Of a DNA stretch of 64,000 nt, positions 51,401 through 63,929 are shown one piece after another. The notes under the pieces are model-generated. The model was not told where the DNA came from. It saw only the letters and a program-made list of their open reading frames with translations, and did not search any database. The stretch spans positions 26,875,513 through 26,939,512 of the forward strand of contig NC_081545.1 in the NCBI RefSeq assembly GCF_901000735.1, read 5' to 3'. Both the position numbers and the translations under genes were made by a program. This DNA is from Corylus avellana (taxonomy: Eukaryota; Streptophyta; Magnoliopsida; Fagales; Betulaceae). Position 1 is the stretch's first letter; the number at the start of each line of letters is the position of its first letter.

Positions 51401-54400
51401 GGCTTTCTATGAATGCCTTTGTATAACATGTAATCTTTGCTGCTTTAGATTGGTTCACTAAGGGCTAAGATAGCAGAATTGGAAAAGCAGAGTGGTGGAG
51501 ATGCAACATTGCATCACGGTGATCACCAATCTTGATATAATGTTTTTGTTCTTGTATGTGTTTTTTTTGATATGTCTGCGATTTGATATGTAACATATAC
51601 AGGAAACATGGAGGTTCTTGCGACTACTGCAAAGCAACCCATAGATGAGAAGCTGCCACCTGGGCAAGATGATGCACCCAAGAATTACACCCCATATATT
51701 AAGTACACAAAGCTTGAATTTAAGGTAAAAGAAAGGAGATTTCTGGCTGGTTCTTTGATTGTGTAATTTCTTGTTTCCTTTTTCTGCATGATAGAGTAGT
51801 TTGCTCTATTTTTTGACCTTCTGCTTCTTGTAAATTTTCAGAAGTAAATGTTTGTATCTTTGAAGAAGAACGAAGTTGGTTCTTTATGAAGTTTTTTATG
51901 CAAATTAGATCTATTTTTAATTTGGAATGGATATTGTTTCTCATTTGACTTCGATCTTTATACATCAGGTTGACACATTCTTTGCAGTTGGATCGCCTCT
52001 CGGAGTATTCCTTGCCCTTCGTAATATTCGTATTGGGATTGGTAAGAGCAAATAAATGTGGATTTAAGATGCTTTTATATATGGGTTCATGAATATCATT
52101 CATAGTGCCTAAATCTTGTTATATCTTTGAAGAAATCTTCCACAGTTAACTTATTGTTTACTTTATCTGATATTATGATTTTCTTTTGTTGGGGTACTTT
52201 GTTTATACTGACGGAATAGCTTTCTTTTCCAGTATGGAGCTATAGAGTTTAGCATCATGTGTTTGAACTTCCATGTAAAGTTTTCACTTTTAAAGAGACT
52301 TAAAACCTGCAATGCTAGTTCAACTACTTGATTGTGGACCAGAGATTCTGCATTTGGTAAAATTGAGCTGGACTCGATGACTATTTTCACTTTCGTTACA
52401 TGTATCTACCTGATACATATGCACTGAGGTCTATGCCGAAAGTCATGTTATCTATATTTGAGTTTCTGGTTCCTGTTGTCCTGCTCATAGGTTAGGTTTC
52501 TTCTAGATTTGTTAGATTTTAGCAGGTGTCAGTCTTCTTTTCTTTCTGTTCTTTTTGGTTGGTTGCTCTGTCCTTTTGACTGAATTTTTTTCGACTGATA
52601 AACTACCACTTTCCAAAAACTTGAAATTACAGGCATTGGTTAATTTAATCATTTAACCAATATTCTAATCTTGTATTTCTTGCCCTCTTCTACAAAATTA
52701 ATAATTCACAAAAAAAAGGAATTTTGGATATATGTGAATGTTTTGAAATTCATAGAATCCAGATCTAATGAGTTGCTTTTTCTTCTTTGTTCCAGGCAAA
52801 GGAAAGGAATATTGGGGGGAAAATATAAATGAAGAGATGCCAGCATGTCGGCAAATGTTTAACATTTTTCATCCGTTTGATCCTGTGGCATATAGGTCTG
52901 CAGTAGCTTCTCTTCTCATTGCAGTTTGTGTGAATTTGTTCTGTTTTTGCTTGGTTAACAGACTTCGTATTTCTTTGGAATTGGGTGCCTGGAGGGCTGG
53001 ATGTGGTTCAACCAGATAATTTACTTTTTCCTCTTGATTTTGCTGATAGACTAAATTTTAAGTGCTAGTTATTTATTTGTTTATATTCATTATTGTTGAT
53101 TCCTATTGTATACTAGACATCTACGTGGGTTTGCACTCCATTACCTTCTAATAAACTTTTTCTATTAGTGCTTTTGATTATATCTGCTTAAAAAGAAAAC
53201 AAAAAATAGTTGACACTGGGTATGGCTTTGTTTACTTAAAAGAAAAAATGACGCAAGCAGGACATATGTTGAATTTTGATATTTAATAAATCCCACCCAG
53301 ACTGCTAATAACAGAGAAGTACCCACTACCAACGCCCCTCTCTCTCTCTCTCTCGCTTTTCCTTCAAATGAGTGCACATGCTTGCGCGCCCGCACACCTA
53401 CTTTTCACTTTGCTCAAAAATACACATGAAACCACGATAATATATTAATCAGCCATATGTTTTTTCTTTTAAGTAATTTAATCTTAAGAAAGCTCAACCA
53501 TATGTTTCATTAGAGTTATTAGTTTTTATGAAATATGGTAAACCCTGGTGAATTTACAGCACATAATAGCAAGATTTCTTTGAACTTCAACAGAATTGAA
53601 CCACTTGTCTGTGAAGATTACATTGGTAAACGCCCTGTTCTTATACCTTACCACAAGGGTGGAAAGCGCTTGCATATTGGATTCCAGGTAGGGCTCTTTA
53701 ATAATACATAAATACGAATTTAACTCTCTCTGTGTTTTTTAATATGCTCATACTATGTGGTGTAGGAATTTACTGAAGATTTAGCAGCTCGTTCTCAGGC
53801 AATAATGGGCCATATACACTACGTAAGGGTGAGGCTCTATTAGACCTTCCACGCTATCTCTCTAATTTTTTATATGCATAAGTTAGCTTTTCAGAGATAT
53901 ATCTTAAAGTACGAGTTTAAATGTCCCAATCCTGTTTCTTAGTTGCAACCTGATTCTGGTCCTCTTTAAGACTTCTCTAATCTCAGGGTCGCCAGAATGT
54001 TCCATAACTTATTTTCTAAGCTCACTGTCACTTACAAGTTTTAATCTCAAACATTTGGTAGCATCCTATTTTGAAGAGCTGTAACATTATCTAACTATGA
54101 CATTAGATTAGTAATGGAAGGGGGGTAGACTGTAATAGAAGAGTGGCTATGGTTTGGAGTTGCTGCCTTCTGCTCAAATTTTTAACTTACTTTGTTAAAG
54201 TCAACTTTGGTTTTACTTCTAGGTAATCAATCAACGACAGCCTTTCATTGAGTTCCTGATTCGAGTAGATGTCGGTAGGACATATGGCTTTCTTTAGAGA
54301 TCAGTGCATTCTTTTTCCTTCTTTTTTTTTTTTAAAATAAAAAAAATAAAAAAAATAAAAAATAGGTAGAACTTCTGATGCCTCATCTGCATGATGAGTA

Positions 54401-57400
54401 TGAACTATTTTACAATGAAAAATTGTGCTTTGGATTGTATAATTTCATTGCTTACTTTCATAATCAAGTTCTATATTGACGCAATGAGTTCCGAAGAAAG
54501 AAAAGGAAAGAAAAGAAAAGAAAAGAAAACCAACTTTGTTTCCTCATTTGTCTCATTGTTTTTCATTTTTATTGTGCATTTTCCCCTGTGGATGGAAATG
54601 ATAGCTGGGAGGCATAGTTTTTTACTATTATGAATTACTGTAAAAACATATAATTATATAGGAATAAATGCAAAATTAGTCCCTGCGATTTCATCTATTT
54701 GCAATTAGCTCCTAGAGGAATAAAAATTGGTTGGAAGCTTCCTATGGTAAGCAAAAATCATAAATAGGTCTAGGCATGCAACTGTCATCAAAACTTTTTA
54801 TGAAACCATCAAATGCCATGTTGGGCCTGAGAGTGGCCGAACCACCCCCAGTACCCAAGAGCCATGGGGTGGTTCGGCCACCCCTATTTGGCCAAAAGGG
54901 TGGTTCGGCCAGCCCCCATTTGGCCAAAGGGGAATTATTTTATTTTATTTTTATTTTTATTTTTTATTGTGTGTCACATGTGTCATAATATGATTAGTGC
55001 TGATGTTTCTATAAAAAATTTGGATGGAAGTTGGGTATAAAGACCTGTTTGTTGTTTTTACTTACCACAAGGAGCTTCCAGCCAATTTTTATACCCCAAT
55101 GAGCTAATTGCTAATTGCAAATAGGTGAAACCACAAATACGTATTTTGCATTTATCCCAATCAATTATTTAAGCCAATATCACTGGCTTATAATTGCAGT
55201 TTAGAATATCTTAAATCCTTTTATGGTATGTAGAATGGAATGTTAGCCCTCCTCACTTTTACCGCATAAGGACATAAACTTGAATTTATGGAAATAGTTT
55301 AAGGATGATTCTTATATATGAAGTTGGTAGGAAGGAGTAAGAAAAGAGTGCACAAGGAGTTGACGACATTTGTGTGTGGGCTTCAAAAAGGATCTAGATA
55401 TGGAAAGCTCTGGGTGGAGGAAAGGTTCTTGAGCTTGCACTCCCTTACATATTTTTTTTCTTTTTAATATCAACATTAGGGATTTCAATTCCCAATTTAT
55501 ACTTGGAATACCTTTTGCTCAAACTTCTAGGCTTCGTAGCCAGATAAAATGTCGAGTAGTTCAATTAGTAATAGTCATGAAAACATTATATGGATGACGA
55601 CCAAAATGTCATTTTGAAGTTCAATAAGATAGGAATGGAAATCGAGTAGTTTCTCTTTGAAAAAAAAAGCGCGTGGGGGAGGGGGGTAGGGGGGATGTGC
55701 CTTTTGGTGAAATTTAAAGATGGAGTTTCAACTTTTGAATTTGTTGGTTTCAAGTACAATTGCACGCTGCTTGTGAAGGTGTTCTCAAGAATGTCACTTT
55801 TATATACCTTTGTCTGTCACTTCAAAACTAGTACATGTTGCTAAACAGTTAAACGTAAACATTTTTCCCCTTTAAACCTTGGAAATTGAAATTTTGTTTT
55901 TACAAAATAATCTCCAGCTTGTCATTTACACTAAAGGTTCGACTTGATATTGGTAGGTTAGATATTGGCTTAAACTCATAATTGAATCTGACCTTGATTA
56001 GGTTCCCATTTCTCAACTTTTAATGAAGTAGTGCATATGCATCCAAATTGACTGCATTTTGGTTGTGTTGGTTTCCAGTTTGAGAGGATTGAGTGCTAAC
56101 TCTATAAGTAATTGCAAGATGTTAAAAGTTCCAAGTTGTTTGCTGTTTAAACAGGCCAAAGTTCTCACAGTTTGCCAATCCCGAAGCACGGATAACCTAG
56201 AAGGTAACATGATCTTTCACCCCCCCAGCTCAACTGATCCCCAGTCCAAACTAATCGGTGTTTGTTATGTAAATCCTTATTTTGCAATTTAAGCCTATCT
56301 AATGCTGTAAAATTAATTCTTTCATCTTATTTTTTCATTCATATTTTAAACAAATTTTTATTTATATTGCAGAAGGGGGAGAGGATTCCCAAGAAAAAGA
56401 AGAGAGATCATATGGCTCTCTGATGATGGAGAGATTAACTGGAAGTGAAGAGGGACGGCTTGATCACATGCTTCAAGTGCGTTGTTTACCAATTTCATGC
56501 TAACGCTTGGACCCCATACATTTCATTTCCACTGTTGATTAGCTACACAAAAACACTCTAAGATGCACATGCACATGCACACACTGATATCTACATGTAT
56601 ATATCCATTGATAACTGGGAATAGATGAGGGTATGAAATATCATCTTGCATGGGTGACTTGTAACAAGTTGTAAGATGGATAAGATGGTATCAGTTGTAC
56701 ATACAAGGACCTAATGTGATCAAGGAGCTGCTTTTCATGTATCCCCACCTTGTTCCACACATCTCCTAAAATGAGGATATGATGACTTGGTGCTGTCAGC
56801 ACCGAGCATATATAGATATTTGGCGTGTCAGCGTCATGATAAATGCTATGACATGAATGTCGAGAAGGTTGAGGTGGATGACTTGCATCATATTGAATAT
56901 AAAATGAGCAATGAAGATATCTATACAGTGGTGGGGGCTGAATCAATTTAGGATAAGATGGAGAGTCATCTATGATTGTTCATTCATATGAAACAGAGCC
57001 TAGTGTATTAAATTGAGTTGATACGGGTGGGAGTCTATAGGGTCAGGTGGATTCCAAAAATTATGGGGGTAGAAGTAGTATGGATATGATATCCAAAGAG
57101 TAAGCAAGGAATATGACCTTTGAAGTGTTGAATGGCAGAAAAAGATTCATGTAATTGATCCCAATAGTTTTTTAGCTGAATCGAGTTGTATGTATATGTT
57201 GAAAGATCTTTTCCATTGTAAAGGATGCTTAGTAGTGATTTATCTTAACACAAAAGTAGTTCCCAGCATGATGGGTTTTACCTGGTTGTTTATTTCCTCT
57301 TAATTTGAAACATAAAGGATATTAAGTTATAAATAGTGAATACCAGCTCATATTCTTTTTTTTTCTCCAATAAGAGTTTTGATGTTGGTTATGCAGGATA

Positions 57401-57922
57401 AAACATTTGAGCATCCATACTTGCAAGCCTTTGGAGCACATACGTAAGTATCGATTCTCTACTTTGAATAAAAAACTTTGTTATACACAACTTTGGTGTT
57501 GTCAATCAAAAATTGTTTGTTATGGACTGAATGTAGTATGGTGTTGTCAACAAGATTTAATAGTCTCCTTTTATTTTCATCCCCATTCTATGCAATGGGG
57601 AAATAATAAAGGATTCGTAACTTGAGCCTGTCAACATTGCTTTTGTTTGTTTATTGGTTCTTGTTTTAATTAGTAAATCTTGGTATGCAGAAACTATTGG
57701 AGGGATTTTGATACTGCCCTTTTCATATTGAAACACTTGTTTCGAGGTATTCCCGAGGATATCAGCTCACCGGACGAAGAAGGCAGCTCAAAAGAAAGAA
57801 ATTCGGCCGGCTGGTCTGATCAAAGAGAGACTGTTGATGAAGAGCTTCCTTTGACATTCTCAGACAGTTTTATGGTCAGAAATTTTTCTAGGAAAGCCAA
57901 GAAGGTGCTGAAGAAGCGCTGA
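36985..57922 (+). CDS. SGR2: SGR2-type DDHD phospholipase (PA-preferring PLA1-like)
   Basis: This is the homologue of SHOOT GRAVITROPISM 2, a DDHD phospholipase A1-like protein of vacuolar and endomembranes needed for shoot gravity sensing. Twenty-one coding exons: 36985-37213, 38439-38539, 39379-39573, 43899-44054, 44454-44525, 44614-44766, 45166-45216, 47365-47535, 48721-48870, 50618-50683, 50812-51366, 51449-51518, 51603-51724, 51969-52041, 52796-52895, 53594-53687, 53766-53828, 56155-56203, 56373-56476, 57397-57443, 57691-57922. All phases agree; the product has 950 residues. The N-terminal region has [14 protein letters not shown] and WWKEY. The lipase core has VFMVHGIGQ (about 326-334) and the nucleophile elbow GHSLGS (453-458, Ser455). 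An acidic, serine-rich variable stretch follows (about 475-690). The DDHD domain (about 695-920) has [36 protein letters not shown] and [11 protein letters not shown]. Large introns carry mobile elements. Confidence 0.96.
38612..39125 (-). mobile_element. TRIM retrotransposon in SGR2 intron 2
   Basis: Two related terminal repeats, 38612-38827 and 38922-39125, start TGTAA and end in ACA when read on the minus strand. The 94-bp interior has AATGGTATCAGAAC beside the first LTR (38908-38921, minus), a match to the initiator-Met tRNA primer-binding site, and a purine tract AAGGAAGGGAGA before the second LTR. It has no coding capacity. LTR identity looks like about 70-75 percent by eye, so it is old. 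A 5-bp duplication is not visible. Confidence 0.8.
39687..39757 (+). mobile_element. Tail-only LINE insertion in SGR2 intron 3
   Basis: TATTATTTTTCTATAA (39687-39702) recurs, with one extra T, at 39741-39757. The 38-nt insert between ends ACTTATCAAAAAA, the LINE tail motif seen elsewhere in the window. Confidence 0.65.
41000..41095 (+). mobile_element. LINE 3'-UTR fragment in SGR2 intron 3
   Basis: 'ctgtatacttcctgtgtac' through 'acattatttatcaaaaaaaa' closely matches the 3' end of the LINE at 16574-16670. Only the 3' end is present. Confidence 0.65.
41120..41660 (+). mobile_element. LINE zinc-binding/3' fragment in SGR2 intron 3
   Basis: Translation gives [20 protein letters not shown], equivalent to the C-terminal segment of the LINE at 16101. 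Stops follow, then a LINE-like 3' UTR ('ctcttgtatatttcttgaatac'). No tail or duplication was resolved. Confidence 0.6.
42200..43712 (+). mobile_element. LINE reverse-transcriptase remnant in SGR2 intron 3
   Basis: Successive frames read [12 protein letters not shown], then [11 protein letters not shown], then [11 protein letters not shown] (the catalytic FADD motif, about 42575) and [16 protein letters not shown], then [20 protein letters not shown] (about 43020), ending in a 3' UTR and A-rich tail near 43700. Frameshifts and stops make it inactive. A (T)60 run splits the coding sequence at 42405-42464. Confidence 0.8.
42387..42464. repeat. (TTTG)n plus (T)60 homopolymer
   Basis: Several TTTG units run straight into 60 uninterrupted T. 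It lies between the PLSP and IVMEVLSRM codons of the LINE reverse transcriptase. Confidence 0.9.
45761..45816 (+). mobile_element. 22-nt LINE-tail insertion with perfect 17-bp TSD
   Basis: GAGAAATTGATTCTCTT is present at 45761-45777 and exactly again at 45800-45816. The 22 nt between begin ACTTATCAAAAA and continue as an A-rich tail. It lies in SGR2 intron 7. Confidence 0.75.
53338..53356. repeat. (CT)n microsatellite in SGR2 intron 15
   Basis: A short uninterrupted CT dinucleotide run. Confidence 0.8.
54660..55159. mobile_element. TIR element in SGR2 intron 17
   Basis: The ends are GGAATAAATGCAAAATTAG at the left and GGGATAAATGCAAAATACG in reverse at the right, and a 'ctatttgcaattagct' motif is mirrored inside. 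The core has GGGGTGGTTCGGCCACCCC. No coding sequence is seen, and the target-site duplication is unclear. Confidence 0.7.
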
Positions 57923-59431
57923 TGATAGGGACAGTTGAAGCAAATTTGCATTCTGGGCCAATTATTTTATACGTTGCAGAAAGTCCCAAAATTAATGATT
58001 GCCAAGCTGCAATGGGAATGCAAGAAAGAATCAGATGTAGATTGAAAAGAATATGGCATCAATTGTCTACGCCAGGGCTCTCCCATTGGAGGGAAGAAGG
58101 GGATGGCAAAAGGGGGAAATCAAAGTAGCTGTTAGTTTAATAGAAGAGCAATTTCTGTGTGTACCGAAGGAAACTTAGGGGCATACTTGTTGAATGAAAC
58201 AAATCCCTATGAGATTTAGGTGAACTGAAATGCAAGTACATAAACAGTGTATAGTGTTGTTTTTCAAGAAATATATGAATACAATAGAATGATATTGGCG
58301 ACATTACAATTATGTTCCATCAAAACGCTGTATATTTATCATTTTTTCTTTCAATAAAATCTCGTGATATTGGCGACAATTATGATCAATCCCATCAAAA
58401 CACTGCATTTGGTAAGTTACTACCTAAGTGAGCTTTCGAGAAATGATATTTAGTAGATTATCATACTATTGTTATACAACTATAATGATGTGACTGTGAA
58501 TATGAACCTTTGGATTAACAAAAGCTTGTAAAAATAATAATTAATGGTTGATATTCATTGCAACACTACTACAATTAAAAAATCGCGTGTACTCCAAACC
58601 GTAATAAAAACAAATTAAAAAAAATAAAAATTGTTGGAATATATTGTCAATTTTTAAACATTGAAGATAGAACCTTCGAGAGGTAAACTGTAATTTCCCC
58701 TTACCCTTATCATTTCATAATGATTCCATCAGAAAAATTGTAAAAATTTATATAAAGGAAGTTATTTGTTACAAATGCAATCACATTCAATTATTTATCG
58801 CTTTTGAAGTCATGAGGAGTTATTTATCATAGCCTTCAAACCACAAGGACTAATTCAATCATTCTTTTTCTTAAAATGCGTTTTGACTTTGAGATTATGT
58901 GCTTGTTTGGATCAAACGTCAATGGTGCAATACTCCTATTAGAACATTTTAAAAGTAATATTTGAGGCCTTGCTAATAGCAACAACTAGTGGTAGAGAGA
59001 GATGACCTATGAGTATATATAGATTGAGCCGTCTGGTTTCGACTGTCTTGTGATATTTTCTCTCTTGTATCTGATTCAATTTATAAGGTAAATTTTTTGT
59101 TTATGGATTCGGAGAAAAATGTGTTTTGACTTTCTTTCTTTTTTCCTCCAAGAAATCACTGAAAAAAGAAAAGAAAGAGAATTAAATATTCCTTATTTTC
59201 TATGGAATGTTCAAATCAACTACCTACATGTTATCCCCTTTTCCCCTCTCCCATATTGAGAAAAAAAAAAAAAAAAAAAAAAATCTACCTGAATGTCATA
59301 AATAAATATTGCAAGCTTGACGTAATCATCTATGTGGTCTTCAAGATTTATTTTTCTTCCAATAATCATTTAACTAATAAATCACAAAAATTTCAGCTTC
59401 AAAACAGGAAAAAATATAAAAAAGTCTTAGT
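57923..59431. other. Convergent spacer between SGR2 and SDHAF1
   Basis: It begins with the SGR2 3' UTR; a likely poly(A) signal AATAAA is at 58353. About 58640-58700 carries the right end of a family-A MITE ('gtcaatttttaaacattg', then 'gtaatttcccctta'). An A-run of about 23 lies at 59261-59283. No gene is seen. Confidence 0.6.
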
Positions 59432-59728
59432 TCAAGGCTTATGATTAATGGTTTCAGAGACACTGATGTCCAACGATGACAACCTAACAGTATCAGGGCT
59501 TTGGAGCTGCGCAAGCTGTTTCTTACCAAGGCGAAGCAAGTACTCGATGTAGATGAAATTTTTGCGGTCTACTTGCTTGGAATTCCGGCGGAACTCTGCC
59601 GACACAAATGATTCAATCTTACGTCGATCTTCAGCAGATTTGGAACGAGCTGCTCGCAAAAACTCTCTGTATAGACCAAGTACTTGCTTCTGCATTCCAG
59701 AAAGCCTTGGACCGGTGGAGGCTCCCAT
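59432..59728 (-). CDS. SDHAF1: SDHAF1-like succinate dehydrogenase assembly factor (LYR family)
   Basis: This is a 98-residue mitochondrial LYR-motif protein. The family helps insert iron-sulfur clusters into the SDHB subunit of complex II. The LYR motif is at residues 19-21 (VLGLYREFLRAARSKS), followed by the family's arginine-rich stretch EDRRKIESFVSAEFRRN and by FIYIEYLLRLGKKQL. The coding sequence is one exon, as usual for this small family. Upstream, GTTTCCCTGCAG is a good acceptor at 59777 and TTTTTCAG|gtatct at about 61382 a good donor on the minus strand, so I infer a 1.6-kb intron in the 5' UTR. Confidence 0.92.
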   Translation of the reverse strand: MGASTGPRLSGMQKQVLGLYREFLRAARSKSAEDRRKIESFVSAEFRRNSKQVDRKNFIYIEYLLRLGKKQLAQLQSPDTVRLSSLDISVSETINHKP

Positions 59729-59776
59729 GGCGTCGACTAGTTAAGTGTGCAACTGGACGTGCTTTTCAAACTCACG

Positions 59777-61381
59777 CTGCAGGGAAACATAAGAGAAAAA
59801 TGGATGGAAAATGACATTGGGAAAGAAAAACTATAGAAAGTGGCTATGTATGCGCATATGCAACAGTGAAAGAGTACTTTATCAGTATCAATTTGAGTTA
59901 CCAATTACATAAACAAAGAAAGAGACAAAATTATTTGATATGTAGTACTTGGAATTACGACTTCGAGCATTAATTTCTCTTCATGAGCTTAAGACAGCCT
60001 AACAAATACAAAGAAAAAATTGGAAAATAAAAAGGAAAAAGATGATGGTGGAAACTGGAAATCCCATTAAGAATTTATATGGAAGCGAGAGATTTTTAGT
60101 TAAAGATACAAATTACATTACTGTAAAAACATAACTGAAGCTTGAAAGAATGCTGCCTGGAATCAGATTTCAATGGCCGAAAAACGATAGGTTAATGGCC
60201 AAAAATGCATTAATAAAGAGGAAAAAAAATAGAACCTCAATTATATTTCACTAACATATGATTGCAAACTAAAGAGCACAGGATATAGAAAAGCAATTGG
60301 AAACTTTTTCTCAACTTCAAACGACAACTTTCCATGCATGGTCACAATGATACAGGGACAATGCAAAAGAAAGTAAGATCTATGAACTTCTTCCAACAAA
60401 CAAAGCCCTATTGCTCTACATGGTCTCCTTGAAATAACTATGTCTCAGCTGGAATACGACAGGAATACCTGTGAGGATAATATGGGGGGCAACAATTATA
60501 GAATCACAGAAAGGACTTTAAAAGTTATGTATTGAAACCTCAGCTGGATGGCAACATGAACCAAGGCATCAATTTAAGAAAAAAGGACATGGGCAGCATG
60601 TATCAAGCACCATTGGCAAACCAATGACAGGATATCCTCAGAGTGAAGGACAAACAACGAAAGCACTGAGCATTAGACATCCTATTACTAATCTAAAACA
60701 AAACTCCGATTGCTAATCCAAGTCTCTCATCGTGACTAGTTCTCAAATTATACAACAAGCAATGTAAGCACTTAGCAAACGCAAAATTCATAAAATCAAA
60801 CAAATCATTGGATAAAATATGGCTAATTAGAGTAGCCAAACATACATTTTCCAACCACAAACAACCAATAACAACCTAGCCAAATCTGATAACCCTCTGT
60901 ACATACAATTGAAAACCACAAGAAAGCTTAGGATCATGAAAAAATCAAAGAGACATAAAAATCCAGCTGAAGTATTGGAATGTGTCAGTCAGTCTCTTTC
61001 AATCACACAACGTGTACAGGGGACTTTCCTCGAATATGTGGCGGACTAGACACACACACACACACACAAAATATATTTATCCACACACATTCATACGTGC
61101 ATTAGACGCCTAAATGTATAGATAAATAGCATTTCATTCGGACCCAAATCTTAATTTGTCTGATTTTGAGGAAGCTCGTGTTTATATGCCAAAATGGTAA
61201 AGCTAATACAAACTCCAAGCAATAGCAATTACTAGTGACAGTTTCTTCAAAAATTAACACTTTGTTATATTGGTATAATATAACAATGAGTACGCAGAAA
61301 TCAAATTCTACATACATATAGAGAGAGATCGAAATCATACGCTGAAATTGGATTAGATATAAATCGTAGTATCTAGAAGAT
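59777..61381 (-). other. Inferred 5'-UTR intron of SDHAF1
   Basis: This AT-rich stretch has no coding content. Minus-strand splice signals at both ends (donor beside 61382, acceptor at 59777) join a CT-rich leader (about 61385-61500) to the coding exon. It includes a (CA)n run at 61050-61068. Inferred from splice consensus only. Confidence 0.45.
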
Positions 61382-61500
61382 ACCTGAAAAATTAGACAGC
61401 GAGAGAGCAGCGAGAGAGTGAGTGAGAGGCAACTGGGTGACGCTTCGTGGACATTAAACTCATTGAAACGTGTCGGACTATTATAGCCAGGAGAACATAT

Positions 61501-61571
61501 AGGAAAAGAAAGGGGGTGACTATTTCCGCGGGCCAAAAAGGGCCAACACCCGCTTAAATATGAGGTATCAA
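61501..61571. repeat. SDHAF1 upstream segment, copy 1 of a duplicated block
   Basis: This 71-nt block (GGGTGACTATTTCCGCGGGC and flanks) recurs at 63930-64000 in the same orientation with about three mismatches. Confidence 0.85.
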
Positions 61572-61584
61572 TTGACAAAGTTGC

Positions 61585-62843
61585 CCTTCGTGAAAATATG
61601 TGCTGGTTTAGACTTTGGATTGAGAAATAAAAAACAACTAAATAATAATAATAATTAATCTAATCCCACTTTGCCATTGCAAAGGGTAGATCTATTCATT
61701 GTCCATACCATGAAACATGAGCAAGGAAATAGGGTCTCATGGCCTTAAAATTGGACATAGAGAAGGCTAGCTAGCTTTTGATTATGTGAAATGAGAATTT
61801 CTTCTCAAAATCCATGACACGTTGGGCGCGGCGAAATCATGATTTTTTATTTATTTAGATGAGTTAAAGTATGAATGAGGGGTTAAAACATATTTTTAAT
61901 AACACACATTGATTTAAAAAATAAAAGAAAATTTGGAAACCAAGAGACCTACTCATGGTTCTGTCTTAACTCCAAGTGAATCCATTGGATTCAACAATAT
62001 TGTTAAATAGCATTACTGCTATTTCTTTCTCAATTTTGTTAGATGGCTCCCCCTTTTGTAAATTCCAACCCTTTCATGGACTTGGGCAAAGAGATCATCT
62101 TTCTCATTTCCTGTTTCATTTTAGGGTTTGAAATTTTATCTAGATTATCTTGAAGAAAGAACACCTTGGCAATTTGCATGGTATGAAGATTGCAAGACAA
62201 AGCCCTCCTATTTCTCACCTTCTCCCCCTTTGAGGATTTTTTTAAGGTGATCCTCAAAGGCGAAGAAGGCAATCGAGAAAATTGTCGATCAGAAAAGTTG
62301 GTTGTAGCGACTCATGATGGACGTACGATGTGAGTATCAGTAAAGAAAATCATGTTTAGCTTAGCTCTTATCCAACTTATGAGGGAGTTGGGAAGACTAA
62401 TTGAAGTAGATGTATAATAGTGAAAGAGACATCATCTGGGGCAGTGAGGCAGAGAACCACAAAAATTGAATATTGTTTTAGGTTTAAACTCAAATTTAAA
62501 ATTTCTGATGAACGAAAAGGGCTCTACAAAGAAGAACTGTGATGGAGAAGATCTATCGCATGAGACCAAACAAATTAAAGTAACGGTGTATGTAACCCCG
62601 TGCGCGTCACAATAATACGTGGATGGTTGAGCGAAGACCCGCGGTGCACGTGAGTGGTAAAGGTTGTGACTTTGCAGTACATCTGACCTCCAAAAACCCA
62701 AACAAAAGATCGACTAGATTAAAAAAAAAAAATTAAAAATTAAGAAAATAAATAAAAAATAAATAAAATGACGTGGATCTTGCTTTCAATAATTCTCTCT
62801 TTACATACATCACGTGAACAATTTCTAGCATAGCATGAAATTT
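61585..62843. other. Spacer between SDHAF1 and the DUF1442 gene
   Basis: AT-rich intergenic DNA. Short open frames (62039-62272, 62432-62701, minus) show no recognisable domain. I see no supported gene. Confidence 0.5.
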
Positions 62844-63644
62844 TTAATTCTCAAATGTTACATGAAATCTATTGTATCTCCTTCTCTCTCGCTTACCACC
62901 TGATCCAATTCTTGTTAACTCCATTCCTTGTCCTATAGGAAGAGTGACAGATTTAACTCCACCAATCCTTCCCTTGACAACTTCAGGAAATGATATTCTC
63001 TCCCTTCTATGGTGAAGATTATTCACCACCACTATAGACCCACTTGGATTAAGCTTCATAGACTTGAACAACTTCTGGTGATCTGCATTAACCTTGCAGT
63101 CAATCACTGCAAAATCAATATGCACATATTGCTTGATCACTTTACAGGGATTTCCATACACAAATTCGACCATGTCTTCAAGATCATCACCATTTCCCAT
63201 AAGCCCAGCTCTATTTTTCTCTACGCAATCTTCAGGAAGAATACAGACGAATCGCCCACCTGTCTGCTTTGCAGCAACAGCTAGTGCTATTGTTAATGGA
63301 GTTATGCCATCTGAGGTGATTTCCACCATTAATCTAGCTCTCTTTCCAGCTGCCAAAGCTGATATAAACTCGAAGTATTTGGGTTCAATCAAGTTTGAGC
63401 TTCCACCATTACAATCCTTGTAGTTGTGGATTTTGCACTGCAGAATCAATCACACTATGGAATCAGGCTTGGTTGATAAAAAAATAAAAAATAAAATAAA
63501 ATAAAATCACTGAGTTCTACAATTAATTATCAAAATATTAGAGACATGTGTGATCACAAAAAGGAAATTAGAGGGAGAAATTTATACCAGCCGAAGAGTG
63601 TGTAGGTAAGCTTTCATGGCATCTTGAGGAGACCAGTACTCCAT
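62844..63644 (-). CDS. DUF1442 family protein
   Basis: Two exons on the minus strand, 63644-63588 and 63437-62844, give 216 residues. It begins MEYWSPQDAMKAYLHTLRL, the conserved start of this plant family, and joins in frame to CKIHNYKDC. Downstream, KRARLMVEITSDGITPLTIA, GGRFVCILP and DFAVIDCKV form a Rossmann-like methyltransferase-type fold pattern. GRIGGVKSVTLPIGQGMELTRI is the usual C-terminal block, followed by a basic end. The biochemical function is unknown; family members are often described as S-adenosylmethionine-methyltransferase-like, which I infer only from the fold pattern. Confidence 0.9.
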
Positions 63645-63755
63645 TGTCAAAGGAAATGTAGTGCAAATACAGAAGAAGAGTATATATATATCAGAGATTC
63701 AAATTGCTTCAACCAAATGTTTGGGACTTTTGAGACAAACAAGAGGCGAACGCCA

Positions 63756-63763
63756 TATTTATA
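63756..63763 (-). promoter_or_regulatory. TATA box of the DUF1442 gene
   Basis: TATAAATA on the minus strand lies 112 bases before the ATG at 63644. The promoter further upstream is cut off by the N gap. Confidence 0.6.
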
Positions 63764-63826
63764 GCATTTGGAAGATTGTTTGATGTCGGTTTTTTTAGTT
63801 GTTTTTGCAGCCAGTTATGGGTGTTT

Positions 63827-63926
63827 NNNNNNNNNNNNNNNNNNNNNNNNNNNNNNNNNNNNNNNNNNNNNNNNNNNNNNNNNNNNNNNNNNNNNNNNNN
63901 NNNNNNNNNNNNNNNNNNNNNNNNNN
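63827..63926. other. Assembly gap (100 N)
   Basis: Exactly 100 N, a common placeholder for a gap of unknown size. Confidence 0.99.
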
Positions 63927-63929
63927 TTT

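Noticed and set aside
57922..58128. A 68-residue frame directly after the SGR2 stop
   Set aside because: It lies in the 3' UTR, overlaps the stop codon and has no homology that I recognise.
62432..62701. An 89-residue minus-strand frame in the spacer
   Set aside because: No recognisable motif and no supporting promoter or splice context.
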